This document shows, one piece after another, positions 54,901-64,000 of a stretch of DNA of 64,000 nt (the first letter of the stretch is position 1; each line of letters starts with the position of its first letter). This DNA is from Cristatella mucedo (lineage: Eukaryota; Bryozoa; Phylactolaemata; Cristatellidae): positions 9,728,001-9,792,000 of the forward strand of contig WPIO01000001.1 of NCBI GenBank assembly GCA_009760855.2, in the 5' to 3' direction. The notes under the pieces were generated by a model, which had not been told where the DNA came from, made no database searches, and was given only the letters and a program-made list of their open reading frames with translations. The position numbers and the translations under genes are program-made.

Positions 54901-55084
54901 ACAGAAAGAGATGCATTACATTCACGAGTCTGGTTGTGATCATGCTGGCTCTCTGATGGATGCAGCCAAGTGGTGACCTAGTCATTATGCTGCCTCATCC
55001 ACCAAAGCTACCTGTAGGCGGGCAAGGTAGGCTTCTATAATAGTTTTCGTGCTTCTGCACAGCAGTCGGGGGAGAGCATCGGCA

Positions 55085-55394
55085 GTGCATCGGCAGCTCA
55101 GTGAGGGAGAACAGGGCAGCAGCTGGCAGCTCAGTGGGGTGGGGCAATGCTGGGGGGGGGGAAGCAGCGTGACTCACCTCGCTTCAGTAATTAACGACTG
55201 CTGCCTGTTGATGCTTGGAACTGTAGACCGATCAGAAGATGACGATGACCTGTTGCTGTGTAGTGGTGAACTAGAGGTTTTTTTAAGCACACGTTTCCTC
55301 TGTTTCCACTGTTTTCCTCACACGGTCTCGTGCACGGTCCTTCCTCGAATCTCTGCAAATGCTCGACCGTAGCTGGCGGCTCCTTTATGCAAGC
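55085..55394. repeat. Dispersed repeat, copy 1
   Basis: About 300 bases nearly the same as 59473-59769, from GTGCATCGGCAGCTCAGTGA to TCCTTTATGCAAGC. It includes a G-run and GTAGACCGATCAGAAGAT. The element type is unknown. A short internal gap (about 10-15 bases) separates the copies. Confidence 0.85.
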
Positions 55395-56169
55395 CGAGCA
55401 CTCTAAAGGCAAGTTGGTGGCTATACTTAGTACGGCTCATAAGTGGTTTGTATATGCACCATGTGACCATTGTTCCCTTGATGATTTTCTGTGTGCATAG
55501 ATAGGCAGTTTTCTATTCACCATTATTGCAGAGGCTATATCGTTGGTCTGGTTTGAGATATCAGAATTGATGATGTTTGCTCTGCTGCATAGAAAAACTG
55601 TCTTGTCATCTGAAGGCGCGTGTGCCCTCTTGAAGAGACAGTTGAAAAAGATAGCCGAGAGATTTGCAATAACGATGCATAGGCTGAAGTACTGCTGCGA
55701 GTCGCTTAGTCAGATGAACTGGTCAGGGTAGACTTGCCTTCAACCACTGATCAGGCGACCGAACTCTCTGGCAGCAAGCAATGTAGCATGCGATGTTGCA
55801 AGCACCGCTGCTTGCGATGAAGCAGACATGCTCTCTAGGCTCTTGTGTGCAGTCAAACCGGTCGGCTAGCCCTCTACTCAAGCGGACTGGCCGAAAGTGA
55901 CCCTTTTGGACAAGTGGCTGCTATGTGGAGGTGCTAACCAGCTAGTAATTGCAACTGGCAAAACCAGTGCGTACTTTTTTATTTGTACCAGTCAAAGATT
56001 GAGCACGTATTAGTTAATTTTCTTAAAATAAGTGAGGCTTAGAGGCATCCCCCTTAACCGTGGCTGCGTCTTCCTCAGCTAGTTGCCTGTGGCTATGGTG
56101 CTCCGGATGCATGGATACTGCTCTTCTTAACGAGGCTACTACATGTACACCATGTAGCCAGGTATCCCA

Positions 56170-56815
56170 GCACTTTGAGCCTAATATGTGAGACACTGAT
56201 TGGCCGGTCGACCGTATTTGGTGCTTGGGAGCCTGCTGTGTATTCAAGGCTGGTCTTCAAGTCCCAGCAGTTTGAGCACGTGTCACCTCTGCTGAAAGAG
56301 CTAGCATGGTTGCCGGTTGAGCAAAGGATACAGAGCAAAGTTCTTACGCTGACCCACAAGGCCCGCCACGGCTTAGCTCCTTCGTACCTAGCTGAACTGC
56401 TGCATCAGTTTCAGCCTGTTCGCGCCCTCAGGTCCTGTGTGGACAATAAATTAGCTGTCCCATTCCTCCGCTCAAAGACAGTTGGCGACAGAAGCTTTAG
56501 CTCTGCAGGTCCTAGACTGTGGAACTCGCTTCCACAATTCTTATGCAACGACAACTACTCTCCAACTACCGACTATGGCACATCTTTTTCAGCGGTCCTG
56601 AACTGCTACTTCTATGCTACTCACTACCTCAACTGCTCTCCTGACTCTACTATGCTTCCCACTTTCTCTTTGTTGCGTGAGATGAAGTCTGTTGGCTACC
56701 GAATGCGTACCGAAAGCCGCTTAGGCTGTGAGTGCGCTATACAAAACTCTCCTGTGTAACACCCACATGGTCTTTATGACTTTGTGGATTTACTGACGGA
56801 GATACATATTTGTTA
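56170..56815 (+). mobile_element. LINE-B, 3' part, well preserved
   Basis: The open frame 56175-56759 includes HVSPLLKELAWLPVEQRIQS, LTHKARHGLAPSYLAELLHQ and VGDRSFSSAGPRLWNSLPQ. It ends in the family 3' sequence TGCGCTATACAAAACTCTCC, ATGGTCTTTATGACTTTGTG and GACGGAGATACATATTTG. Confidence 0.88.
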
Positions 56816-57016
56816 CTGGAGACTCTTGTCTTCACCGAAGGAGAGTGGTAGTTGTAGGTTGTAGGCTTTGTCTATGTTAGACTTGTCTTTTATTTATCGT
56901 TAATTAGAAGTGTCATCATTTGCTGCTTCACTTAGCTGTATCGAATCTAAGGCTAGACTATAGACGTAGATTTATTGATTCAGTTTGTGGCTAGATCAGT
57001 GTCACTGGCCGATAGG

Positions 57017-57165
57017 TTTTAGCCCAACCGCTAAGGTGCTCTCGCTTCACGACCCCGACCTTGGATGGTCAGGCGTTCGATTCATGTAGCAGGCAATTCT
57101 CTATAGCCTGCACAAGAGAGGTGAAAGCAGTCAATGCTTGGCTAAAACTAGATACCAGTTAAGGG
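57017..57165 (+). mobile_element. SINE-B-like copy, diverged
   Basis: Head TTTTAGCCCAACCGCTAAGG, B box GCGTTCGATTCA, then AGGCAATTCTCTATAGCC in the position of the SINE-B TGGGCGATCCTTTATCGCC. The hairpin and tail are decayed. Confidence 0.6.
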
Positions 57166-57489
57166 AGTAGAATGGGCAAGTGTGAAGGAAGTTTTAGAAG
57201 TAGCCGTTGTGCTCAATTGCAGTACGAGTTTCAGTAGTGTTACAAAAGAATCGTGCGAACATATTGAGAGGGTTTAGGTGCTTATGTTGCTGTGTCACTG
57301 CAGCTCATCAGTATGGACCAGCTGCACCCCTGTGCACCTCGAAAGTAGTGAGCACTTTGCATGAATGCTCATTTTTTGCATGCAATGCATAGCATTTGTC
57401 GTTGGCTGACCTGTTTGCCTGGAGTTATGTTGGTCTTATTCAGTTAGCACCGATGCTTGAGTACCGTTCTTGTTAGGTCGTTTGTTTGT

Positions 57490-58990
57490 GATTGTTTGCT
57501 TGATCTTTCGGCTGCTTTTGATACTATCAATGACCAAGTCCTCCTTGAGCGTTTCTCATCTCGCCTGGGTATCACTGGCACTGCATTGCAGTGGTTCAGG
57601 TCCTATCCGCCGAGCTGGATTGGTCCAGCGGTTAAGGCGCTCGCCCCGGCCAAGGTGTGGCTGAGGTCGTGGGCTCGAGCCCCGAGGCATATGTAAAGCG
57701 CCTGAATAGAGATTAAGTTCTCTTGGGGCGCTATACAAATGAATTATATTTATCTTAGTGGGAGACTCAAGAGTATTGATGTGAATGGGCAAAGATCATC
57801 CGATAAACCTCTGAAATATGGGGTACCTCGAGGCTTTGTGCTTGGTCCCGTTGTTTTCACGGTTTATACTCTCCCTCTTGCCGATGTGATTGCCAAGCAC
57901 AATGTAGGCTTTCGCTTCTATTCAGATGACACTCAGCTGCACCTCTGCTTTGATCTCTTCTAGCCCTCCAGCACGTCGAGTTCTCTCAACTCCCATGCTG
58001 CATGTATTGATGACATCTACACGTGGATGGCAGCAAACGTTCTTAAATTGAATGATGATAAAAAACCAACTTACTAGTTATGGGCAAACTAAGTGTGATT
58101 CAGAAATCGGAAAGGCTAATGCTCAAAATCGGCAAAATCTGCCAGCATATCTCCTGTTGAATCTCCGCGAAATCTAGGTGTCATGTTCCCAAAGTGGCCT
58201 TCATTAGACGACCATATCAGGTCCAGTCAGGTCTGCCTACTTTCAGCTACATAACATTGCTAAAATTTGAGGTTTAGACAGGGATATCACATCCAAATTG
58301 GTCCATGCATTCGTGACATCCTGTCATGACTTCAGTAACTCACTGCTTGCTGGTCTACCGGCTTGTGCACTCAAGTGCTTACAGCTAGTGCAAAACTCGG
58401 CAACTTGGCTTGTCTGTCGTGAGCAGTTGCCACTTCACACCACTTTTTGCCGACTTGCACTGGCTCCCAGTCAAGCAACCTATCGACTTAAAAGTGTTGT
58501 CACTCACTTTAGGTCCCTTCATTCTTTGGCTCTAGCTTACCTATCAGATCTACTCTGCCACCAGGCTAAGCATCGTACCACCCACTTTTTGGAATTTATC
58601 TGTTTACCCACTGTACAAATCTCAAATCCTGTGAAGACCATGCATGCCTTTAGTTCGCATGCTCCCAAAGCATGGAACTCACTACTGACTTGTGTCTCGA
58701 CGTCTCCTTTACTTGTCCACATTTATAAAGAAACTAAAAACGTGTCTATTTATCGCAGCAATTATAGTGGGTCCCTGTGATTCGTCGTTTTATGCTTATT
58801 CATGCTGACACTGTTTATGCTGCCACTAACCATACTTGCATGCTGACCCTGTTCATGTCACCCCTAACCATTTTATTCTTGTTGCTTATTGAGCATGCTT
58901 ACGGTAACCATTCGATCGTGCTTCCTTTACAGCAAATGTGAAGTGCCTAGAAAGAGATTGAGTTCTCTGAGGGTGCTATATCCTATGTAT
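57490..58990 (+). mobile_element. LINE-A copy carrying a SINE-A insertion
   Basis: RT motifs include LLLILSMTKSS/AFDTINDQVLLERF near 57510, then after the insertion RLKSIDVNGQRSSDKPLKYG, GPVVFTVYTLPLADVI and YSDDTQLHLCFD near 57830-57960. C-terminal relics near 58300-58780 (PACALKCLQLVQNSATWLV, AFSSHAPKAWNSL) and the hairpin tail follow. SINE-A at 57606-57752 splits the frame. Other frameshifts are present. Confidence 0.87.
57606..57752 (+). mobile_element. SINE-A, best preserved copy, inside LINE-A
   Basis: Head GAGCTGGATTGGTCCAGCGG with box A TGGTCCAGCGG, B box GGGCTCGAGCCCC, then ATGTAAAGCGCCTGAATAGA and GATTAAGTTCTCTTGGGGCG, ending CTATACAAATGAATTATATT. It interrupts the LINE-A reading frame between SY and RLKSIDVNG. 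Confidence 0.92.
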
Positions 58991-59019
58991 TATTATTTTT
59001 CTTGCACATCTTCCTGCCG

Positions 59020-59190
59020 GTGCAATGAAATGCTTTCAGGTGGTGCAAACCTCATTAGCTAGGCTTGTGTGTTTCGAACGTCACAGCTGTTGCATCGCAT
59101 CACTCTTTGATTTTGTACTGGGTGTATGTCAAGCAGCACATCGACTGCTGCATACTACTGTCATCTACTTTTAAATTTCGTCGTTCACAT
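59020..59190 (+). mobile_element. LINE-A-like scrap
   Basis: GTGCAATGAAATGCTTTCAG, then GCTAGGCTTGTGTGTTTCG and TGTCAAGCAGCACATCGACT follow the LINE-A order with heavy decay. Confidence 0.55.
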
Positions 59191-59472
59191 GGACTGACGT
59201 TATGACACCCTCACCCAGCATTTAATGCTAAACTAAAACATGGCTCTGACTCTCTGTATTTGCTTCGTCCACGTGAATAGTCTTGTATGTGCTTACGTGT
59301 GTTCAGAAGTGCTTGCTTTTACTGTTTCGAGTCAGTTGGTATGCTTCCTTTAGAGCATACACTTGAATAACCCATACAGTTTTTAGGTTTTAGTAGGTTC
59401 TATTAAAATGCATCGTTATTGTTAGCATTGATTAAAAAGGATCTGTGCCGCTGACTGGTTCCTCATTGCTAT

Positions 59473-59769
59473 GTGCATCGGCAGCTCAGTGAGGGAGAGC
59501 AGGGCAGCAGCTGGCAGCTCAGTGGGGTGGGGCAATGCTGGGGGGGGGGAAGCAGTGTGACTCACCTGGCTTTAGTAATTAACGACTGATGCCTGTTGGT
59601 GCTTGGAGCTATAGACCGATCAGAAGATTACGATGACCTGTTGCTGTGTAGTGGTGAACCAGAGGTTTTTTTTAGCACGCGTTTCCTCTATGTTGCAGTC
59701 TCGTGCACGGTCCTTCCTCGAATCTCTCTGCAAATGCTCGACCGTAGCTGGCGGCTCCTTTATGCAAGC
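59473..59769. repeat. Dispersed repeat, copy 2
   Basis: Second copy of the unit at 55085-55394, in the same orientation and the same intron. Confidence 0.85.
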
Positions 59770-60154
59770 TAATGCAATGCTTTATTGCAAATGCTTTATG
59801 CAAGGGCACCAGTTGAGCCACCAGCGCTATATGTGTGAGCTTGCTGATGTGTAACTTTTCTGTAGCCTTGTTGACAATCGTTTGAGTGCCTGTCTTTCTC
59901 ATGCTTGCCGGATTGGCAGCATTCATGGGAGATGGCTTGGCATGGCCATTGCTACGGCTAGTCCCGAATTTTCCATCTTGACCTTGTAGGCTGAACGAGG
60001 TTTTTGTGGTATTTTTCAGCATAGCTAATTAGAAATTGTTGCAGTGCCACCCAGCAGGAGCCTCGCTGCAAGTTAGCTGCAGCAGCACTTTGCCTGTGCC
60101 CAGTGAACCTCATGTCATAATTGGAGATGGCACTACTTGTCCTATGCTTTTCAG

Positions 60155-60296
60155 GTACAACTGCAACCGCTATGACGAAGACGAAGCAAAGAGAGCGCGT
60201 GACGCACAGGAGCTGTCTCGAGCTGCTCTTCAGCGCTACCTGTTCTACTGTAATCGCTACATGAACCACATGCAGAGCCTCAAATTTGAGCACAAG
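60155..60296 (+). CDS. ARIH1: ARIH1 exon 10: start of Ariadne domain
   Basis: Residues 341-388, phase 2 start and phase 0 end, acceptor TGCTTTTCAG, donor AAG|GTATGC. It supplies the last RING2 ligand C344 in [19 protein letters not shown]. It then encodes [19 protein letters not shown] and SLKFEHK, whose F385 and E386 match the autoinhibitory contacts of human ARIH1. Confidence 0.96.
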
Positions 60297-63230
60297 GTAT
60301 GCAGAAGTGCCATTGGCTGCAGCTGATGCAGTAGAGTATAATCAAAGGCCTAGCTGTTTCTTTTTCTAATGTAATCGGCTTGCCTGCTCTTACGAGTTCT
60401 GTGAAACTCTAATTTAAAGGAAAGCTGTCAGTTTCATCAAGCTAACATTGTCCCCTAAGCTCTGGACGGTTTTTCTAGCTCTGTCTATCCATGTCCACAT
60501 CACGATTCCTTTCACGGCAGATACCTGAGTGTAACACGTGAAGTCTCCTTCCCCTCATGTCTCGTGCTCTCTGTAGCTACCCTCTTGCCTAGTGCTCTTT
60601 CTAGTCTCTTCTTCACACGCTACTGTCAAGGCAGCACAAGCTTACTCTCCTTTCCCTTTTTTATTATGGTTCAAGTGCTTCCATTAGCTGACACAGTTTA
60701 TATGTAGATCGTATGTTCATAGGCTTTTAGTATGCTGTCACGGGCCACATTGTATACACCTCCTGCAACAAGGCAAGGAGTTCTGCTTAGCTAGTGTCGG
60801 AGACCAATCGGGAAAGAAGTGAGAGTGAAACGTTGCAGTGATGGGCATTTGGAAAGAAGTAGCAAAATCATCAGCATCAGGGAGCTAATTCACCGTCGTT
60901 GCACAAGATGTGTGGCCGTGAGCTGGTGATCTGGTTGCAAAATGTTGAATAGTTTAGGTAGAACGTTTTGGGGAATGTGTCTAAGAGCATGATAAATTGT
61001 GTGCGTTAAGTTGGCAGTGTTTGTCGTGCTGAGCCTTTGTCATCCTTTCACTCAGATGGCTTAAAAACGTCACAGGTAGGCTACTTGTGACCCAATCAAC
61101 GTGAAATTCGAAGTACTTGCTCCTAAGTATGTGTTTCGATGTTGTATGGCGACAAATATAGTAACACTCTTGTTATTCCATGTCACCTACATGCTTTGGC
61201 ACCTTAAGTTGGCTTCTCTGAGTGCTGTCACAGCAGTAGTACATGGTACCTGGTAAATTGTACAACTTGGTCGATACTGGGCCGATCTGTATGAAACTTG
61301 GAATATAGGTTGAGCTCACCTGTCTTGACACTCACTCCCTGTGCATCTATGCATGATGGGTGTGTATGCATATAATGTGCCTGTGACAAAGTGTCCGTGT
61401 GCTGTGTTCGTGATGACAGTCAATAGTTTAAGATGTCAATTTTTTTAAACTTTTTTTGTGGGCTGTGAGTCTCCAGTCAATTGTCTTGCATTTTTTGAGC
61501 GGTTTTCCATATTTCTACAATTACGTTTTAATCATCGAAAAAATTTGTAACTGATTTAACCAGCAGTGCTATACGTGACCTTGGACTTTTAAAGGTCATA
61601 AGAAGGTCAAAACAGCAGCTATTATACATCAAACGATAGGTAATGCTACCAGTGTTCTTCGTGCCAATTTTCATGCCAATCAGTTTACTGGTCTTCGTAC
61701 AATATTTTATAAACATGCTTTTGGAGGGACAACTCCCCTATTGGTGGCCACTTTGGGGGATAACTCCCAATACTGCCGGACTTACCCCCTTATGTCACCT
61801 ACCCTAAGCATCAATATCGGTTACTTTTGTAGGGATGCTTATCGATGTGTTCATTTCATTTATGTATGCTATAATTTCTCTCAAGAAGTGTTTGGTTCTG
61901 AGAGCATCCCTGGAGAGGAGACCTGTCAAAGTGTGATAGCCAACTGGCCGTCTCATCCAGCTACCCAGCATTCTAGGGAATCGTTGGGCAATTTGCATCT
62001 GGGCTCCACTGGCTGCATATGGTTTGCAAGTTCTTGTAAGGGCTGGTGGAGTGTAAATGTTTACCTGGTGTAGACAAATCTCCATCTGATTCAGCTGTTT
62101 TCCTAATAATTTTGAATAATTGCTCTTGCCCCACATCCTATATTATGGGCTATTCCAATAGTTCATTCTGACTCAGATGCCCCAGTCGTATTTGCAAACT
62201 AGTATGGCTGTCAAAGCAGAACATTTCTCTTTATCGTCCTATTCTGGTTCTGGAGTTGGAACTACAGCTTTATAGAGCACCTGCACGATCACCGGAAATG
62301 GCTGTCACAGTGCTGTTGATCATTGTATAAATAAGGGTTGTTGGGTAAAACACAATTAGTGGAGGAAACTACCATTCCAGTAGAAGGAATGCCTCTCTAG
62401 ATTTATCGGCAGGCCTATCTTTGGAAGTGTGACCGTCCTAGGTGTCTTGGGTAGCTGTTTCATGCCTCCGAGCTTCGTAACACATGGGCAGTGGCTGGTA
62501 CTAAGGATTTATGTTAAGATACGGGAGTGAATATTAAAATATTATGGTTTTCCACTCCTTAACTCCGGAACATGGGTAACATGTTTAGGCGATGATTGGC
62601 TTCTATTAACAGTAGTTACTCCATAATTCCATGTGATCCGTGATCGAAATTTAAATGCATGTAGTGATGTGCGCAATTACAAAATGTTGTGGGACTTGTG
62701 TATATGCTAAATAAAGCATTATCGATTTGTATCATTCTACTGCAATGCCTCCACGGAGATAATTTTGATGACGAATGAATAGGTAGCATTGCGATGACGA
62801 GAAGATAGGGAAAGATGTATGATGTTTAAAGATTGTGAATCCCATGACAAACAGCCAGCTTTGTCTATTGGTCGAAAACAAAATTTAGGACGGAAAAATG
62901 CCTTAACCAGGCGAGGGTACTTAGATTTACTACTACTTCAAGTAGTGCTAAGTACTAGCTGTGCACAGCGAATTAAATCTTGTTTCCCTTATTAGCTAAA
63001 TGTTATCCCATTTACTTATTTTGCAACCTCGTCAAAGGTCGGCCAGTGCATTATTTTTGCACAAAATCTGAGCAACTGTTTTAATAATACTTTTTTAGCT
63101 GCATAGTTAAGAAGTCCTACTATGTAATGAAATTAAGGAATGTATGAAAGTAACACAGTAAACAGCTATTGAATTTTTTATGAAGAGATAATAGGCAACT
63201 ATGGAATATACTATTCAGGACTACCTTAAT

Positions 63231-63255
63231 AATAATAATAATAATAATAATAATA
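63231..63255. repeat. (TAA)n microsatellite
   Basis: About eight TAA units, ending AATACACTTGACCTTC. This resembles the start of a LINE-A tail on the minus strand, cut off after a few bases. Confidence 0.85.
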
Positions 63256-63540
63256 CACTTGACCTTCTGAGTGTCAGCTGCAGTTTTGTGATGAGAGGTG
63301 AGGATGCACGGCAGTGATAACCAAGCGATTTTGTTGTGTAGCTATGTATTTCAGGGTTAAGTAATTGAAGTCCAAACATCCAGGTGTCCGTTGGTTGATG
63401 TAGGTTGATGTACGGTGCATTGTTATTTTTGTCATTACTATACCGCTCTGCCGTGCTTTGTTATAGTGTGCTGTGAGTGTGTCTGTGTGGATCTGCAAAA
63501 TATTACTACCTGTTCTCATAAGTGGTGGCAATGTTTCACA

Positions 63541-63620
63541 TAATAATAATAATAATAAAAGGTCGTTTGTTTAGTGCCCTAAGAGAACGAATTCTCTATC
63601 CAGGTGCTTAGCAACTCGCT
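63541..63620 (-). mobile_element. SINE-A/LINE-A tail remnant
   Basis: A TAA tract followed by GTGCCCTAAGAGAACGAATT and CTCTATCCAGGTGCTTAG, the hairpin tail on the minus strand. It is too short to assign to SINE-A or LINE-A. Confidence 0.65.
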
Positions 63621-63830
63621 GTCAGAGAATCAATACCCTTGGGTTAGTGACATGCACGGTATCAAGGTTGCATATGCAAGCAGCATGCTTAGGCCAGCAT
63701 GCTAAAGCAAACCTGACAGCACTCATTGACAGAGTTTAATAAGACCTCTTGCTGGTAACCTGCACTGAATCATGCACATATCATGCAAAGCACATCGGTA
63801 CAAAAAAGGCAATACTCTCTTTTGTTTCAG

Positions 63831-64000
63831 CTGTATGCATCTGTGAAGCTGAAAATGGAAGAGATGCAACAGCACAACATGTCTTGGATTGAGGTGCAGT
63901 TTCTGAAGAAGGCAGTGGATATCTTGTGCCAATGTCGCCAGACACTTATGTTTACTTATGTCTTTGCCTTCTACCTGAAGAAGAATAATCACTCGCAGAT
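63831..64000 (+). CDS. ARIH1: ARIH1 exon 11: Ariadne domain, cut by window end
   Basis: It starts at residue 389 in phase 0, with acceptor TTTTGTTTCAG. It encodes [20 protein letters not shown] and [12 protein letters not shown], nearly identical to human ARIH1 ([20 protein letters not shown]). Coding continues to base 64000, and the C terminus is outside the window. Confidence 0.96.
   Translation, partial: MYASVKLKMEEMQQHNMSWIEVQFLKKAVDILCQCRQTLMFTYVFAFYLKKNNHSQ

Larger units (their letters stand above)
53089..60154 (+). other. ARIH1 intron 9, 7 kb, repeat-rich
   Basis: It contains LINE-A at 53098-53815, LINE-B at about 54290-54900 and 56170-56815, a SINE-B-like copy at 57017-57165, LINE-A with a SINE-A inside at about 57490-58990, a LINE-A scrap at 59020-59190, and a 300-base dispersed repeat at 55085-55394 and 59473-59769. 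I recognise nothing in 53830-54280 or 55400-56160. Open frames in this intron come from the repeats. Confidence 0.8.
60297..63830 (+). other. ARIH1 intron 10, 3.5 kb
   Basis: It contains a (TAA)n tract at about 63231-63255 and a SINE-A/LINE-A tail remnant on the minus strand at 63541-63620. No other repeat or exon is recognised in the first 2.9 kb. Confidence 0.7.
50905..64000 (+). other. ARIH1: Ariadne-type RBR E3 ubiquitin ligase gene (11 exons, 3' end cut off)
   Basis: ARIH1 takes ubiquitin from E2 (UBE2L3) on a RING2 cysteine and passes it to substrates, often together with neddylated cullin-RING ligases. The 11 exons join in consistent phase to 444 codons plus two bases. RING1 ligands: C141, C144, C158, H160, C163, C166, C186, C191. 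IBR ligands: C231, C236, C252, C254, C259, C262, H267, C272. RING2 ligands: C299, C302, C317, C322, C327, C330, H337, C344, with catalytic C312. All are intact. F385 and E386 match the human autoinhibitory F430 and E431. The N terminus is acidic but lacks the long glycine run of human ARIH1. About 80 C-terminal residues are beyond the window. Confidence 0.96.

Overview
The window is nuclear DNA of an invertebrate-type metazoan. It has spliced genes with GT-AG introns from about 80 bases to over 7 kb, dinucleotide microsatellites, tRNA-derived SINEs and degenerate LINE and DNA-transposon copies. No operon, prophage, CRISPR array or rRNA gene is visible. I could not place the species. The genes are conserved across animals, and the repeats look like those of a marine invertebrate but do not settle the question. 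All protein comparisons are with family sequences as I remember them, since no search could be run.

Two genes lie on the + strand. The first, about 2.9-33.0 kb, is the 3' three-quarters of a laminin beta-chain gene (LAMB1/LAMB2 type). Its signal peptide, LN domain and the start of the first EGF-like repeat lie upstream of base 1. I modelled 26 coding exons whose phases all agree. They give 1488 residues: LE repeats 1-5, an LF (domain IV) globule, LE repeats 6-13, and a long coiled coil with the cysteine-rich beta-knob and a cysteine near the C terminus for the bond to gamma. The length from the first LE half to the end is close to that of human LAMB1. The second gene, 50.9 kb to the window end, is an ariadne-type RBR E3 ubiquitin ligase (ARIH1 type). 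It has an acidic N terminus, RING1, IBR, RING2 with the catalytic cysteine, and most of the Ariadne domain. The last exon runs off the window.

The 18 kb between the genes and the large introns are filled with old repeats. They include a CR1/L2-like LINE (called LINE-A), a second LINE (LINE-B) with a different 3' end, a more diverged LINE (LINE-C), two tRNA-headed SINE families (SINE-A and SINE-B), a decayed Tc1-type transposase, a decayed non-LTR element of the R2/NeSL type with a restriction-like endonuclease motif, and a roughly 0.6-kb element with imperfect terminal inverted repeats. The SINE-A tail and the LINE-A 3' end are nearly the same hairpin sequence, which suggests SINE-A is mobilised by LINE-A machinery. 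Base composition changes sharply. The laminin part at 20-28 kb is GC-rich in exons and introns alike, while 39-41 kb is AT-rich.

The two genes have no known functional link. One encodes a secreted basement-membrane subunit and the other a cytoplasmic or nuclear ubiquitin ligase. The most useful leads are the shared SINE/LINE tail, a possible alternative laminin terminal exon at 34.8-35.0 kb, a LINE insertion about ten bases from an ARIH1 splice donor, a GC-AG intron in the laminin gene, and the R2/NeSL-type relic.
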